Shown here: positions 43,420 to 54,246 of the stretch, one piece after another
How positions within the stretch are numbered: the stretch's first letter is position 1
Layout: every line of letters begins with the position of its first letter
Origin: Lentinus brumalis
Lineage: Eukaryota; Basidiomycota; Agaricomycetes; Polyporales; Polyporaceae
Reading direction: 5' to 3'
NCBI GenBank assembly: GCA_001792895.1
Contig: MARA01000050.1
Coordinates: forward strand, 1-64,000
Length of the DNA stretch: 64,000 nucleotides
Made by a program: the position numbers and the translations under genes
Notes under the pieces: model-generated
Seen by the model: only the letters and a program-made list of their open reading frames with translations
Told to the model about the DNA's origin: nothing
The model's database searches: none

Positions 43420-43903
43420 TTGCCGCTTCGGACGCCTCGGACGGTCCTCCTGTGTCAGTAGCAGGAGCGTTAGTGGGCTTCGGTCGCGTTTTGTACAGTA
43501 ATAATTTTCTTGGTCTGTCCTTGTAGTCTCGAATGCTTTGTATATGCAAAGAAAATGAATGCTGTCTTGTTTTGAATTGGACTGAGTGGTAAGGATAGTG
43601 TGGTGCGCCGTAGGGGCAGAATTGTAAGTACTAGTGTCTAGATGTAAAGGAATGTTGTAACGCATCGGACGGGGCTCGGACGCCTCGGAGGCGCGATATG
43701 CCCGGTAGTTGGCCACGTAGGAAACCTGATAGGAAGGTCCGGAGAGGTAAAGGAATGTGAGACGACCCTTAGAGACTCGGAGAAAATTCGGACGGTAGTG
43801 CGGAAGGAGAATAGATTGTCATAGGGAAGGGACTGGGGGACGTAAGTAAAGGGCAACAGTAGGTATAGTTTCTGGTAATGTAGTGCTTGGCGCGGGATAT
43901 CCC
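43420..43903. other. Non-coding region, element 2
   Basis: Counterpart of 27017-27498. It has one extra T near 43490 and one small change near 43833. No gene seen. Confidence 0.45.
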
Positions 43904-43941
43904 TCCCCTCCCCACTGAAATGTCGACTGTCCTCAGTCGAC
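43904..43941 (-). promoter_or_regulatory. Internal polypurine tract and hairpin, element 2
   Basis: Same as 27499-27536: tract copy, then GTCGACT/AGTCGAC arms around loop GTCCTC. Confidence 0.8.
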
Positions 43942-43969
43942 GCTTCCGTGGGCGCTAAACCCGGGGTGG

Positions 43970-46900
43970 TTAATCCACGTCCTCGAAGTCCTCCTGCTCA
44001 TCTACCTCCGTTGCTTCGATGATGCGGAGCTTGTCGTCGGAGACGTCGAGCGCACCGTCGGGCACGTAGATAGCTTCTCGGGCGAGGTACGGGATGAGTC
44101 GGAAGGCGGCGACGGGGCGGTCGAAGACGGCGCCGTTGAGTTCGGCGATGACATATGCTCCGCCGCGGTTCCGCTTGATGACCACGTAGGGGCCGAGGTA
44201 ACGGGGGCGCATCTTGCGGTTGAGGGACTTTTCGATGGCGGTATTGCGCATGAGGACGAGGCGTCCGCGCTCGAAGTTGAAGGACTTGATTGTCCGAGCG
44301 TGGTCCTGCTCGAACTTCTGCGCTGCCTCGACCCGCTGCTTGAAGACCGTAGAGCGCAGGAGGCTGAGCTGCTCCGGACGCTTCTGGAGTGCGATGGCGC
44401 GTCGGACGATGAGCTCGGCGGTCGATAGCATCTTGGTGGGTACCGGCATCAGGTAGGTCGCCTCAGCGATGTCGAATGGCATGATCGGGTTCGTCCCGGT
44501 GACCGCGAAGTACGGAGAGCAGCCTAGGCGTCGTCGGACGGTGACTCTGTCCGCCCAGAGGGTGGTGTATACTCGGGAGACCCATAGGGAGGCATCCCCG
44601 TCGCAGGCCTTGAAGAGGCCGTCCCGGACGTGGAAGTGCGGTCGTTCGACTATTCCGTTTGCCTGCGAATTGTAGCCGGAGATACGGATATGAAAGACGT
44701 GGTACTTCTTCGAGAGGTACTCGAGGGCGGCTATCCAGGGGGACCCGTTGTCGGACACGATCTCGGAGACCGCGCCCCACCGGCACAGGAGATCTTGGTA
44801 GAGCCAGTCGCCGATGACTTGCGCGGTCTGCGACTTGGACGCTCGGCCTTCGACCCAGGACGTAGTAGCGCACCGAGCGTGGAAGAAGTGCTTGTAGGTC
44901 CCTGGCATATCCATAGAGTCGACGTGAACGCGGACCATCGGCGGAGCAGGGTACGGAATGGTCGGAGGGATGTGGATACGAGTAGTCTGGCGGATCTGGC
45001 ACAGGTGACAACTACGGACGTACCAGGCAACGTCGGCCTTCATTTCCGGCCACCAGAAACGTTCCGCGACGAAGGCTCGGGTCGCGTAGATTCCGCGGTG
45101 TCCGATGTAATCGTGCATTTCGACTAGGACCTGCGAGCGGATGTCCGGTGCGAGTACCCTCTTGTGGGCCCCGTCTTCTGAGGTGCGCCAAAGGCGGCCC
45201 TCCTTGTCGACGAAGAAATCCTTGGCCCACTTCGAGAGTCGGGTGAACTCCCGGTCGTCGAGCTCTGACGGGCGCTCGCGAGATCTTAACCACTCGCGCG
45301 CTAGCTCGAGGCGTCGGTCCATCTTCGCTGCAGCGGATGTCCGCGGAAACCGATCGTACGGTATCGGCGGGACCTCCGGTAGCTTCGCGGACGTTCCGCT
45401 GGTTTGCTGCATGAGGATGGTGAAGGAGGGCGCGTCCGGTGCGGCCGGTGCGCGTAGCGGGGCGTCGGACAAACGGAGCGTCGGAGGAGGGTTGACCAAG
45501 TGCATCATGCTATAGAGCCGGTCGATCCAGTCGTCGAAGTCATCGTCCGGCTCGGGCGTGTCTCCCGGCTGAGGCGGACGCCTCGACAGACCGTCGGGGC
45601 CGTGGTGTACTCCGGGTACGTGGACTAGGGTGAAGTGGAAGGTTGTGATGGAGACTATCCAGCGGTTCATCGAAGCGGACGGGGCGTAGTCGGGGTGCCG
45701 GAGCATACCCTCGATGTAGCGGGCGTCGACTTCGACGACAAGGTTGCGGACCCCGATCAGGTGGAACCGGAGTGCGCGGAGTGTCCGGTAGAGTCCGTAA
45801 AGCTCGAGCTTGGCCTGCGAGAAGCGGGCTTCGCGCTCGTTGAGGGTTATAGAGCCGAAGCGATTGTAGTAGCGGATTTTTGGGTCGTTGATGTCTTGTT
45901 GGGCGAGGTGGTAGCCCACGGCGATGTAGGAGGTGTCGACGGCCAGGATGACAGGAGCGTCGGACTCGTAGTCGAGCGGACGGAGGGCGGGGGAGTCCAG
46001 GAGAGCCTGCTTGAGGTCCGCCATCGCCTGTAGCTGCTCCGCCCCGAACTCGAAAGGAACATCCTTCCGAGTTAGCTTGACCAGGGGGTTAGCTCGCTTG
46101 GCGAAGTCCTTGATGAAGATGCGGGCCACCCCGACCGTTCCGAGGAAGGCCCGGACCTCCGAGAGGTCCTTGCACGGTCCCCAGTTGGCGATGGCTTCGG
46201 TGCGCTTGACGTCGGGCTTACGCCCTTCCGGAGTACAGAAGTGCCCGATGGCTACGAACTCCGGTGGTCCTATGTTCGCCTTAGTCCCGGAGAACGTCCC
46301 GCCGGCATGCTTGACCCGCTGAACGCAACGGTTGACGTCCGGTAGATGTTCCCAGAAGTACCTTCGGACTCCCGGATTCGCCGGGATCATCTCCCACCCT
46401 CCTACGGCAACCTTGTACTGGTCCGCGGGGCCCTTGACCGTAACATCGTCGATATAGGGAAGGGTTACGTGCGGGATCTCCGGCTGCAGGATGAACGTGA
46501 CGTCGTCGTGGAAGATCGGAACTGAGTTCGACCAACCCATCGGAAGCGTCGTAAGGCGCATAGCTCCGAACGGCGTCTGGAAGGTGGTTAAGTCGCGCGA
46601 GCGCTCGTCGATTTCCCGTTCGTCGTACCCCACGTAGAGGTCCAACGTCGTGCCACACGCGCGACCGGCGAACTGTTCCGCGAGGTGATCCGGGACCGGC
46701 GGGACTCCGGAGTGCTGGATGGTGACCTTGTTGAGAGGCTCGAGGCTGTGGACGATCCGAATGTTGCCGTCCTTCTTGAGTACGCAGAACCACCGGGACC
46801 GGTAGGACGCGTTGGAAGGCTCGTAGACTCCGGCGGCGATCTTCCGTTGGATGAGGGCCGCGGCTTGAGCGTAAATACCGGGCGGGATAGGGAAGTTCTT

Positions 46901-47674
46901 CTCTACCCACGGAACATGCGGAATGACCGGGAAGCGCACTGGGGGGAACATGTCACGCCGGAAGCTGCCCCGCTCGGAGTCGTCCCACGCGAATGCTCCC
47001 TGTTGTTTGCACATGAAGTCGTCTAGGACGTCCAGCTCGGCGGGCAGTAACCATTGCGCGTGATGCGCTCGAAAACGCTCCCTGCGCTCCGCGGTGTAGC
47101 GTCCCGTCGGAACATACGGCGGAGGGTTCGGGTCTAGGAGCGGGAGGTCGGCTAGAGGGTCGCCGATCCGGTTGCGGACGATGCGGTATTCTGCGGGCAG
47201 CTCGCCGATCACAGGACGGACCTTGAGAGCGACCGGCTTGTATTTCTTTTTGCTTTTTAGTAGAACCGTGAACGGAGGCTTGGAACCAGTAGCGGAGAGA
47301 CGAGGGGTATCGCGGTTCGGGGGGACCGGTCGCTGCGGTTGGCTTTTCGTCTTGGAGACTGGGTATGTAGCCACCGGACGGCCCGGACCCACCGGAACCG
47401 ACGTAGGAGATAGAGAGCCGGAAGCAGAGGAACGCATCGGAGAGACAGAGGACGAGAGAGCTGACGGAACAGTGGAAAAGAAGAGGGATTGGAGCGACGG
47501 TTTAGACGTGACCTCCTCGCAAGCGGACAGATAGGAAAGGAGAATAGATATAGGGGCACCGTCGGGCATGGGGGCGTAGGCGGTGGCCCGGGCGTGCTGG
47601 GTGGTATGCTGGTATTCTACCAGAAGGGCGACCTCTCCCCGACCGGCGGTCAGATCCTCGAAGGCCGAAAACCC
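43970..47674 (-). CDS. pol: pol of element 2 (RT, RNase H, integrase; open)
   Basis: A single open frame from the -1 slip site to the stop at 43970. Domains in order: linker; reverse transcriptase with FCVLKKDGNIRIV, the LPMGWSNSV segment and YIDD (near 46444); connection; RNase H with an active-site pattern D...E...D (AVDTSYIAVG, AKLELYG, VEVDARYIEG) and HHGPDGLSRR at its end; integrase with HHCC (HDYIGHRG...CHLCQ), D-D-E (HVDSMDMPG, VSDNGSPW, QANGIVERPH) and a GPY/F-like module. The C-terminus is acidic (EVDEQEDFEDVD) without a chromodomain. This is the intact pol of the pair. Confidence 0.92.
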   Translation of the reverse strand, partial: GFSAFEDLTAGRGEVALLVEYQHTTQHARATAYAPMPDGAPISILLSYLSACEEVTSKPSLQSLFFSTVPSALSSSVSPMRSSASGSLSPTSVPVGPGRPVATYPVSKTKSQPQRPVPPNRDTPRLSATGSKPPFTVLLKSKKKYKPVALKVRPVIGELPAEYRIVRNRIGDPLADLPLLDPNPPPYVPTGRYTAERRERFRAHHAQWLLPAELDVLDDFMCKQQGAFAWDDSERGSFRRDMFPPVRFPVIPHVPWVEKNFPIPPGIYAQAAALIQRKIAAGVYEPSNASYRSRWFCVLKKDGNIRIVHSLEPLNKVTIQHSGVPPVPDHLAEQFAGRACGTTLDLYVGYDEREIDERSRDLTTFQTPFGAMRLTTLPMGWSNSVPIFHDDVTFILQPEIPHVTLPYIDDVTVKGPADQYKVAVGGWEMIPANPGVRRYFWEHLPDVNRCVQRVKHAGGTFSGTKANIGPPEFVAIGHFCTPEGRKPDVKRTEAIANWGPCKDLSEVRAFLGTVGVARIFIKDFAKRANPLVKLTRKDVPFEFGAEQLQAMADLKQALLDSPALRPLDYESDAPVILAVDTSYIAVGYHLAQQDINDPKIRYYNRFGSITLNEREARFSQAKLELYGLYRTLRALRFHLIGVRNLVVEVDARYIEGMLRHPDYAPSASMNRWIVSITTFHFTLVHVPGVHHGPDGLSRRPPQPGDTPEPDDDFDDWIDRLYSMMHLVNPPPTLRLSDAPLRAPAAPDAPSFTILMQQTSGTSAKLPEVPPIPYDRFPRTSAAAKMDRRLELAREWLRSRERPSELDDREFTRLSKWAKDFFVDKEGRLWRTSEDGAHKRVLAPDIRSQVLVEMHDYIGHRGIYATRAFVAERFWWPEMKADVAWYVRSCHLCQIRQTTRIHIPPTIPYPAPPMVRVHVDSMDMPGTYKHFFHARCATTSWVEGRASKSQTAQVIGDWLYQDLLCRWGAVSEIVSDNGSPWIAALEYLSKKYHVFHIRISGYNSQANGIVERPHFHVRDGLFKACDGDASLWVSRVYTTLWADRVTVRRRLGCSPYFAVTGTNPIMPFDIAEATYLMPVPTKMLSTAELIVRRAIALQKRPEQLSLLRSTVFKQRVEAAQKFEQDHARTIKSFNFERGRLVLMRNTAIEKSLNRKMRPRYLGPYVVIKRNRGGAYVIAELNGAVFDRPVAAFRLIPYLAREAIYVPDGALDVSDDKLRIIEATEVDEQEDFEDVD

Positions 47675-50393
47675 ATGGGCGGTTCCGACGTCTTCGGCGA
47701 GTCTCCGCGGGCGTAAGTGCGGAGGGTCAGGCAGCGGTCCGTGTTCGGACAGGTAACCACCAGCTCGTGCTTCTCGTCGGGGAGGTTCCGGCTGCTGACC
47801 CCCATCAGAGTCTCGAAGGGACGACCGAGCAGGATGTCGTAGGCGGCGTTCTCCACGACGTGCATCTGTAGGTAGATGGCGATCCCGCCCTGCAGCTCCA
47901 GTAGGACGTTGTTGGCTAGGCCTTTGGTGGTGTCCTTGGTTCCGTTCGCGGAGGTCATCGGATTCTTCTGCCTCTCGTCGCACGGGATGCCGAGCTCGTA
48001 GCATTTGTCCGCCGAGATCGCTACGACCTCGGAGCCGGGGTCGTAGACGCACTCTACCAGTTCCGCCTCGTTGACCCAGGCGAAGAGCGCCCGGAGTTTC
48101 TCGCTGGGCTTGCCGACTATGAGGCTGTTGGAGCGGCTGCGTTGGCGGGGAACCGGCTCGTCCTCTTCGTCGTCGGCGTCGCCTCCCCGCAGCTGGAGGG
48201 ACACGATGCCTCCGGTGCTTCCTGCCTCCTCGGACGGACCGGACAGGTCCTCCAGGCACTGCACCGACTCCAGGACGTCTTCGGAGGCCTCGGGGTCGTC
48301 CATCATTACGGACAGGACCGACAGCGGGATGGCCGGTACGTCGAATGCGACGCGCTTGCTGCCCGTCATCTTGTGCGCCTTCTTGCAGATTCCCGGAGCG
48401 AGACTGAAGAGCTCGGACACGGAGAGGTGGACCGACTGCTCGTTGACGAAGTTGCGCTGCCACACACGCTCCTCGCATCCTTGTCCGCTACCGGCGGGAG
48501 GTTCCGGTACGCCGTAACCCTACCGGCGGGCTGCGCGGGGGCTTGTCCAGTTGGTCCGACGACGTGCTCGGATGCCGGTTGAGGTCGGCTAGCTGCCTCG
48601 GACGCGGAGGTCGCCTCGGGTGACTTAGCGCGGGGCGCGTTAGGGCCATACGCGAAATCTTTAGCCTTCGGCGCGCCAGCGGCAGAGGCGTCGCGGACTT
48701 GCGCATAAGGGTGTACCGGTACGACGTAGGAAGGGTTGTTAACCACCTCCGGCGTCTCGGCTCTCAGCGCGGGCGCTCCCTCGGGGACGGACTGGTCCTC
48801 CGGTATCTCCTCGATGTGTGCGGAACGCAGCGGCTCCTCGTCCGGTACCTCCTCGACTCGGGTCGCCCTGGTCGAAGGTCCGGAAGTACGGGCAGGCTTG
48901 CGGGCGGTCGCCTTCTTCGGAGGGCGCGCCGGAAGCTCGACCCCGTCGAACACTGCGCGCTTGCGCTTCTCGCGGTCCTCGAGGAAGTTGATCTTGTGAC
49001 GGAGCATCTCGTTCTCCTCTTCGGCCGTACGTACGGACCGTTGGCCGGAGGCTGTGAGGACGGAGAACATGAGCTGCGCGACCGCCGGAGGCTCGGGCGG
49101 CTGGGGCTGGTTCCGATCGTAGTAGAAGCGGACTTGCTCTCGAATCGGACCCCTGCCACGCGGAATGGGCTGGCCGTTAGCTAGGACAAGCTGGCCCGTC
49201 TGCGCAGAGCGTTGGATCAGGCCGTCACGGATGTCGGTCTCGACGTCGGGGCAGCGGCCTATGCTACAGTCCGTGTGACCGCAGTAATAGCAGTTTCGGT
49301 CGCGTTCGCGGGGCTCGTTCCGAGGGGGATTGTAGAGCCTCCCGCCGTCCGGAGCGGGCTGCTGCCCTTGCGGATACCTCGGAACGTCGCGGGGGAAGCG
49401 CGGCTGCTGCTCCTGGTGCGGCGGCGGTTCGCGGACTTGGGGCGGGCCCCGCTGGAGTTCCAATCGGCGGTCGCGGTCGCGAGGCTCGTTCCTACCGCGC
49501 ATAGCGGTTTGAACGGCCGTCTGCACGAGAGTCTGAAGGTCCTCCGTCTTGATTGTGATGGTCTTGTCGTCGGCCAAGGGTTCCTGCCTCGGGGCGGGAT
49601 TCCTTCCGCGGAACGGCTCAGGCGCTCTCGGAGCGGCGTAGTGCCCCCCTGTCAGCGGCGGACGCAGGCTTCCGTACCGCTCGAACGCCGGATTCGCGTC
49701 GAAGTCAACGGAGTCCCCGATCGTATAGGAGATGGCCTCGTGCACCTGCGCCAGGGTGTAGGACACCGCTCGGGGCTTGTCCGGGACCTTCTGAGCGAGG
49801 CGTCCGTCGACCGCGCTCCGCTGCGAGGTGTTCAGGAGGCGTAGGAGGTTGTAGGCGGCGTCGCGCTGGGTCAGCTCGGGAGGCTGCTGGTTGATGAGGT
49901 ACGACGCTATCGGGTGGTATTCGACGTAGAACTGCGAGTAGTCCGCTAGATTCTGGAAGCCCTTGGGATACTGACGGGCCATGAGCTCGTGGTAGTCGGC
50001 CATAGTGTACTGGTGGTTCTCGTCGGCTCCGACGTAGTAGTCTACTACGGTGTCGCGCCACTGCTCGTACGTCGTATGCTCGTCGCGGAACTCGGGCATC
50101 GAGGACCAGCGGCGGGAGACCGGAAGCGGAACGTAGATCGTCGCACCGCGCTTCTTGTCCCGATCGTCGACGACGTTGTTCCTGCGCAGGAGGAGCTCGT
50201 ACTGGTCGAAGAACCGCTGGACGGTCTCGCGGCCGGCTTCGTCCCAGATCGGGGCGCCGCGCTCGTTCGGGAGAGGCATGGTGTGTGGTCCGAGGTCGCG
50301 AGCACCGCCCTGAAACTGCTGAGGCGGCGCTGGCTGCGGGTTAGCCGGTTCGGGGTTGTTGATCGGGTTCGGGTTCGGGAGAGGGTCGTCCAT
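47650..50393 (-). pseudogene. gag: gag-protease frame of element 2 (one-base frameshift)
   Basis: Starts at ATG 50393. Gag with the same capsid-like and CYYC-type nucleocapsid motifs as element 1. One G is missing near 48475 (CTCCTCGCATCC versus CTCCTCGGCATCC), separating gag from the protease part, which is otherwise intact here (YDPGSEVVAIS near 48030). Confidence 0.85.
47668..47674 (-). promoter_or_regulatory. -1 ribosomal frameshift heptamer, element 2
   Basis: The minus strand reads G GGT TTT in the protease frame, six codons before its stop; the -1 frame is pol. Same as 31261-31267. Confidence 0.75.
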
Positions 50394-50916
50394 CTCGGTA
50401 GTCGGAAGGGGCGGAGAGATAGGACGGGTAGTAGGGGCGGCCTGTGAGGTTGCTTCCTGAATTGTTGGTGGTACGGGGTTCCTGCGTCGGCGGGGTGGGA
50501 GCTCGAGAGGAGGTGCGAGAGGGATGTTCTGTTCGAGGTGGGCTCGGCGAGTCCGAGACCTTGACGTCGAGGTGTCCGAACGGGCTCGAGAGGTAGTGCT
50601 CCCTGTAGGGGAGGGAGGACGGGAAGCGGAGGAGGACGGCAACGGGGTAAGGGAAGACGGCTCCGAAGGGGAAGACAGGGCGGTAGCGAAGCTTGCGGAT
50701 CCGGAAGGCGAGGGGAGAGGTGTGAGTTCCTCGTCTAGTTCCTCGCGGAATGCGCGGAGACGTTGACGGAGTTCCTCGAGGGCGGTAGCGGTGTAGGAAA
50801 GGCTGTCCGAAGGTCGGACGGAGGTACGAGAAGCGGTTTCGGAAGGGGACGGTGATCTCGACAGTTTGATTGAAATCAGAGATGGCCACTAGTACCCCTC
50901 GCGGTGGGCTCCAATA
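50394..50916 (-). other. gag leader and primer-binding site, element 2
   Basis: Same layout as 33983-34505: TGGAGCCCACCGCGAGGGG next to the LTR, then about 500 nt without ATG on the coding strand. Confidence 0.55.
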
Positions 50917-51233
50917 TGATACGCCAAGGGGCGAAATGAGCGGATAACACCACACAAATCTCCAGCCAAGGACTGTATGCACGTATTTTATATGCGAGAA
51001 GGGAAGAGGCTCCTAACCAACCCTAACTGAACGGAGACCTATGTCCAGGAGGGCTACGTACACTCCCGAATGACAGGAGCGTCCGGAAAGGGGCGCGGAA
51101 ACCACGGAGACAAATGGAGGGAACGGCACGGTGACGGGACGATAGGGGGACTCAACGGTGCCTGCCCGGACGGCGAGGAGACTTCCGACGCACGGACGCG
51201 ACGGGTGCGAACCACGTAGGACACGGAGCGGAG

Positions 51234-53501
51234 CACCATCTGTTGCACTCGTATTGTAAAACGAACCGGTAATTAACCAGCGGTCTTTTACAAAACGAAC
51301 CGGTAGTTCGACAATGTATTACGAAGCCCTCCGGGGCCTCCGGGAGGCTGCTAGATATGGCTGCTGACCTAATAGACAGCCCGGAGGGGGCGCTTTTTTG
51401 CTGTTCCGGACATTCCGGCATCAGCAGCACACACCTGGGCCTCCACAACACCTCCTCCCATGAATCCTCGGCTATTTCGACCCTCCCAGCGCTTTTCCGG
51501 TAATCCAGATACCCAATATGGTAAGTGGTCACCTGTGGCTGCCTCTGGGCTGACCGTTTCGCCTCTAGCGCCGCCAATACTGCGACGATTCATACACGAG
51601 TAGGTGCGTTGGATGCGCGCTGCGCATGCGCATCCAACGGTACCCTACATGTAACGGTACGGTACGTAGCCGCATTAGGAGCGTAAAAACGATTGATTTT
51701 GCAATCCTCTAGCATAGAATGTGCCATATCTCAACGTCCAGCCACCGTCCCAGCACGCCCATGGTACCGCCGGAATGCGACAGGCCGCGCGGTTCTAACG
51801 GTACCCTACGCAAGCCCGATCATGGAGGTCGACCAACGTCCTCCTCCTGCCTCTCTCAGCCCATGCATCCTCTCTGCTGCCCCTCAACCTGATCCTACAG
51901 GTTTGCAATTTCCCAGGCACAATCAGCGCGTAGTAAGTCAGTGTTGGGTAGCTTTTTTAGGTATAATATAGACTGTAAACAAGGCTACTTGATGTACATT
52001 GGTGATTATGACTGTACAGTATCTTGACTATAGCGGTATAACTGCTGCATTGTTTGTCTTGCGAGTTTTTGCATCATTTAGTGGCTCACATGCGCCATAT
52101 TGGACAGCCTTTTGCTTGCATATCGCACCTGCTATGCCTGCTTGAATACATAATCAAGCTCGACTTACTGAGCAGTATACTGCAGTGCCATAACCTCAAT
52201 ATACTACGAGTAGCGTACCGCTGGAAAGCCCTTAATTATACGAGTCTGTAGCATTTAAAATGAAGGCGAACGGCCGAGAGACGAACGAGATATGCGTGGT
52301 TTCATTCAGCATTAAGACATGTCTTAAAAAGTAAGACGCGTCTTACATTTCACACTGAGATCTGCATGCTGTGCAGCACAATACCGGCACAGTCTGATAC
52401 AGGTCTTAGGCCACACTACTGTCTGGGACCACTTGCTGGCCTGCCTCATTCTTCTCCAATCATCTCCCCCTCAATATTGCGTCAGAATCATAATGATATG
52501 TCATCTGCTTGGTCTATAGATTACTGAGCTATTTGCTGTTGTCTTAGAGGGTACAATGAAGCGATTTTCCGCAACATAGATAAGACATTGAAGGGCGCAT
52601 ACATTGCCCGATAAGGATAAAACTTGGCATCCTGCTGCGTACATGTGTCTGGCACACGGCGCAAAAATCCGTTTCCAAATATCTTATCTGGGTGTCTCGA
52701 TATTCACCGAGCACCAATGTGAGCCTGCTCCAGAGAGAAATACAATGTTCTGACCTGTAGAGCTACCTATGTAAGCCCTGAAAAGCACCCATTAGTAGCT
52801 AATAAGTGGGAGTACCTGTGCACAAACTATGAGAGCCCTGCATCAGGTGCAGGGAGGTCTCCAGGTCTTGCATCAGCTGGGAGAGGCAGGAGGAGGACGT
52901 TGGTCGACCTCCATGATCGGATTTGCGTAGGGTACCGTTAAAACCGCACGGCCCGCCGCATTCCAACGCTACTATGGGCGTGTTTGTACGTTGGCTGGAG
53001 CCCGCGCTACGGCGTATTCTATGCTGGGGCCCGCAAAATTAGCGGTTTTGACAATGCTAATGCGGTTACTTACCGTATTACTACGTTCAAGGTACCGCTG
53101 GATGCGCATTAATGGCGCGCATCCGACGCACCCACTCGCGTATGAATCGTCGCAGTATTGGCGGCGCTAGAGGCGAAACGGTCAGCCCAGAGGCAGCCAC
53201 AAGTGACCACTTACCATATTGGGTATCTGAATTACCGAAAAAGCGCTGGGAGGGTCGAAATAGCCGAGGATTGATGGGAGGAGGTGTTGTGGAGGCCCAG
53301 GGCTGTGCTGCTGATGCCGGAATGTCCGGAACAGCAAAAAAGCGCCCCCTCCGGGCTGTCTATTAGGTCAGCAGCCATATCTAGCAGCCTCCCGGAGGCC
53401 CCGGAGGGCTTCGTAATACATTGTCGAACTACCGGTTCGTTTTGTAATACGTGTGCGGGCCAATTACCGGTTCGTTTTATAAAATAACTACAACAGCTGC
53501 T
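51234..53501. mobile_element. Non-autonomous inverted-repeat element (2268 bp) in the LTR
   Basis: Flanked by the 8-bp duplication GAGCGGAG (51226-51233, 53502-53509). The arms, about 51234-51880 and 52840-53501, are inverted copies of roughly 650 bp and about 90% identity by eye. Ends read CACCATCTGTTG and, reversed, AGCAGCTGTTG. Near each end the word AAAACGAACCGGTARTT occurs twice. The 950-bp centre is AT-rich and has no coding frame of note. Short frames in the arms mirror each other and show no transposase motif. Eight-base duplications occur in hAT, P, KDZ and some other DNA transposons; the superfamily is left open. Confidence 0.85.
52312..52346. repeat. Two adjacent perfect 16-bp palindromes
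   Basis: TTAAGACATGTCTTAA (52312-52327) and GTAAGACGCGTCTTAC (52331-52346), three bases apart. They share the AAGAC/GTCTT half-site and differ in the centre (AT/AT versus GC/GC). They lie in the centre of the inverted-repeat element. Confidence 0.9.
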
Positions 53502-54246
53502 GAGCGGAGACCACGGAGACAGTAGCGGATGAAACGGGTTCGAACTTATCGACTCGACGGCGGTAGGACTTCTTGACGGTGACGGCGATACTTTCGACGG
53601 TGAGCACGGAGCGGCGGCGGTAGACTTAGAGCTGAACTGTGGGGAGAACGGAATCTGAATTGCACACCGTGCTACCGAAGGTACAAAAGCAAAGCTACCC
53701 TAACGACAGCACGCAAGCCTCGGAAAGCCCTCGCAAACGGTCCTGAGCCAATAGGGGCGGGCGGAGCTCCTTGCGCACGGACCTGCTGTCAGCCTTTAAC
53801 CACAGCTAACCAACCAGCGCGCGCGCCGAGCCCCAACCGGTTCGAGGCGCTGGCGACCGACGTTTACCCAAGATGGTGGCGCGGAGCTCCAACTCCGGCG
53901 ATAACCACACCGGCCAATCAACTGGCGTGAAGGACGCTCCAGAACCCCTCCGACCATGCGTCCGTGACCGAGGCTGCGTACGAGACCCCGGAATTGCGGC
54001 TAGATGTCTCATCGGGGACGTGAACCGTCTGACAGGCCGCCGCTCGGTGCGGACGGGCTGCAGACCGCGTTGTCCGACCTGTGCGAGGGTTCGGACGGTA
54101 GGAGGGGTGACGGAGCGATAGGGAAGGAGTATGGGGCTGTGGCGAGCATACTGGCCGACGTAGGACGGTCGGGAGTACTGGGCTCGCTCCTGTGGAACCT
54201 CCGGAAGGGCGCAAATTCCGTGCATAGACGTGTCCGATACCTATCA

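Larger units (their letters stand above)
39159..54246 (-). mobile_element. Ty3-type LTR retrotransposon 2 (15.1 kb with nested insert)
   Basis: Target duplication GCGC (39155-39158, 54247-54250), with the empty site in copy 1 at 5527-5530. It has the same family, orientation and gene order as element 1, with near-identical sequence. Both of its LTRs share a one-base loss absent from element 1 (GATAGGGGGAC), as expected for a separate insertion event. pol is open throughout, but gag has lost a base near 48475 and both antisense genes have each lost one C. The right (5', promoter) LTR is split by a 2268-bp inverted-repeat element. Confidence 0.95.
50917..54246 (-). repeat. LTR of element 2 (5' LTR, split)
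   Basis: LTR parts 50917-51233 and 53502-54246 flank the inserted element. Besides the insert and its 8-bp duplication, a one-base loss (TACGTACACTCC) and one substitution (CACGGTGACGG) versus the 3' LTR were noticed. The insert lies in the LTR that would drive gag-pol. Confidence 0.93.

Noticed and set aside
51152..51577. 141-codon ORF in the inverted-repeat arm as a possible transposase
   Set aside because: No transposase motif, and the mirrored arm carries only a shorter, differing frame.
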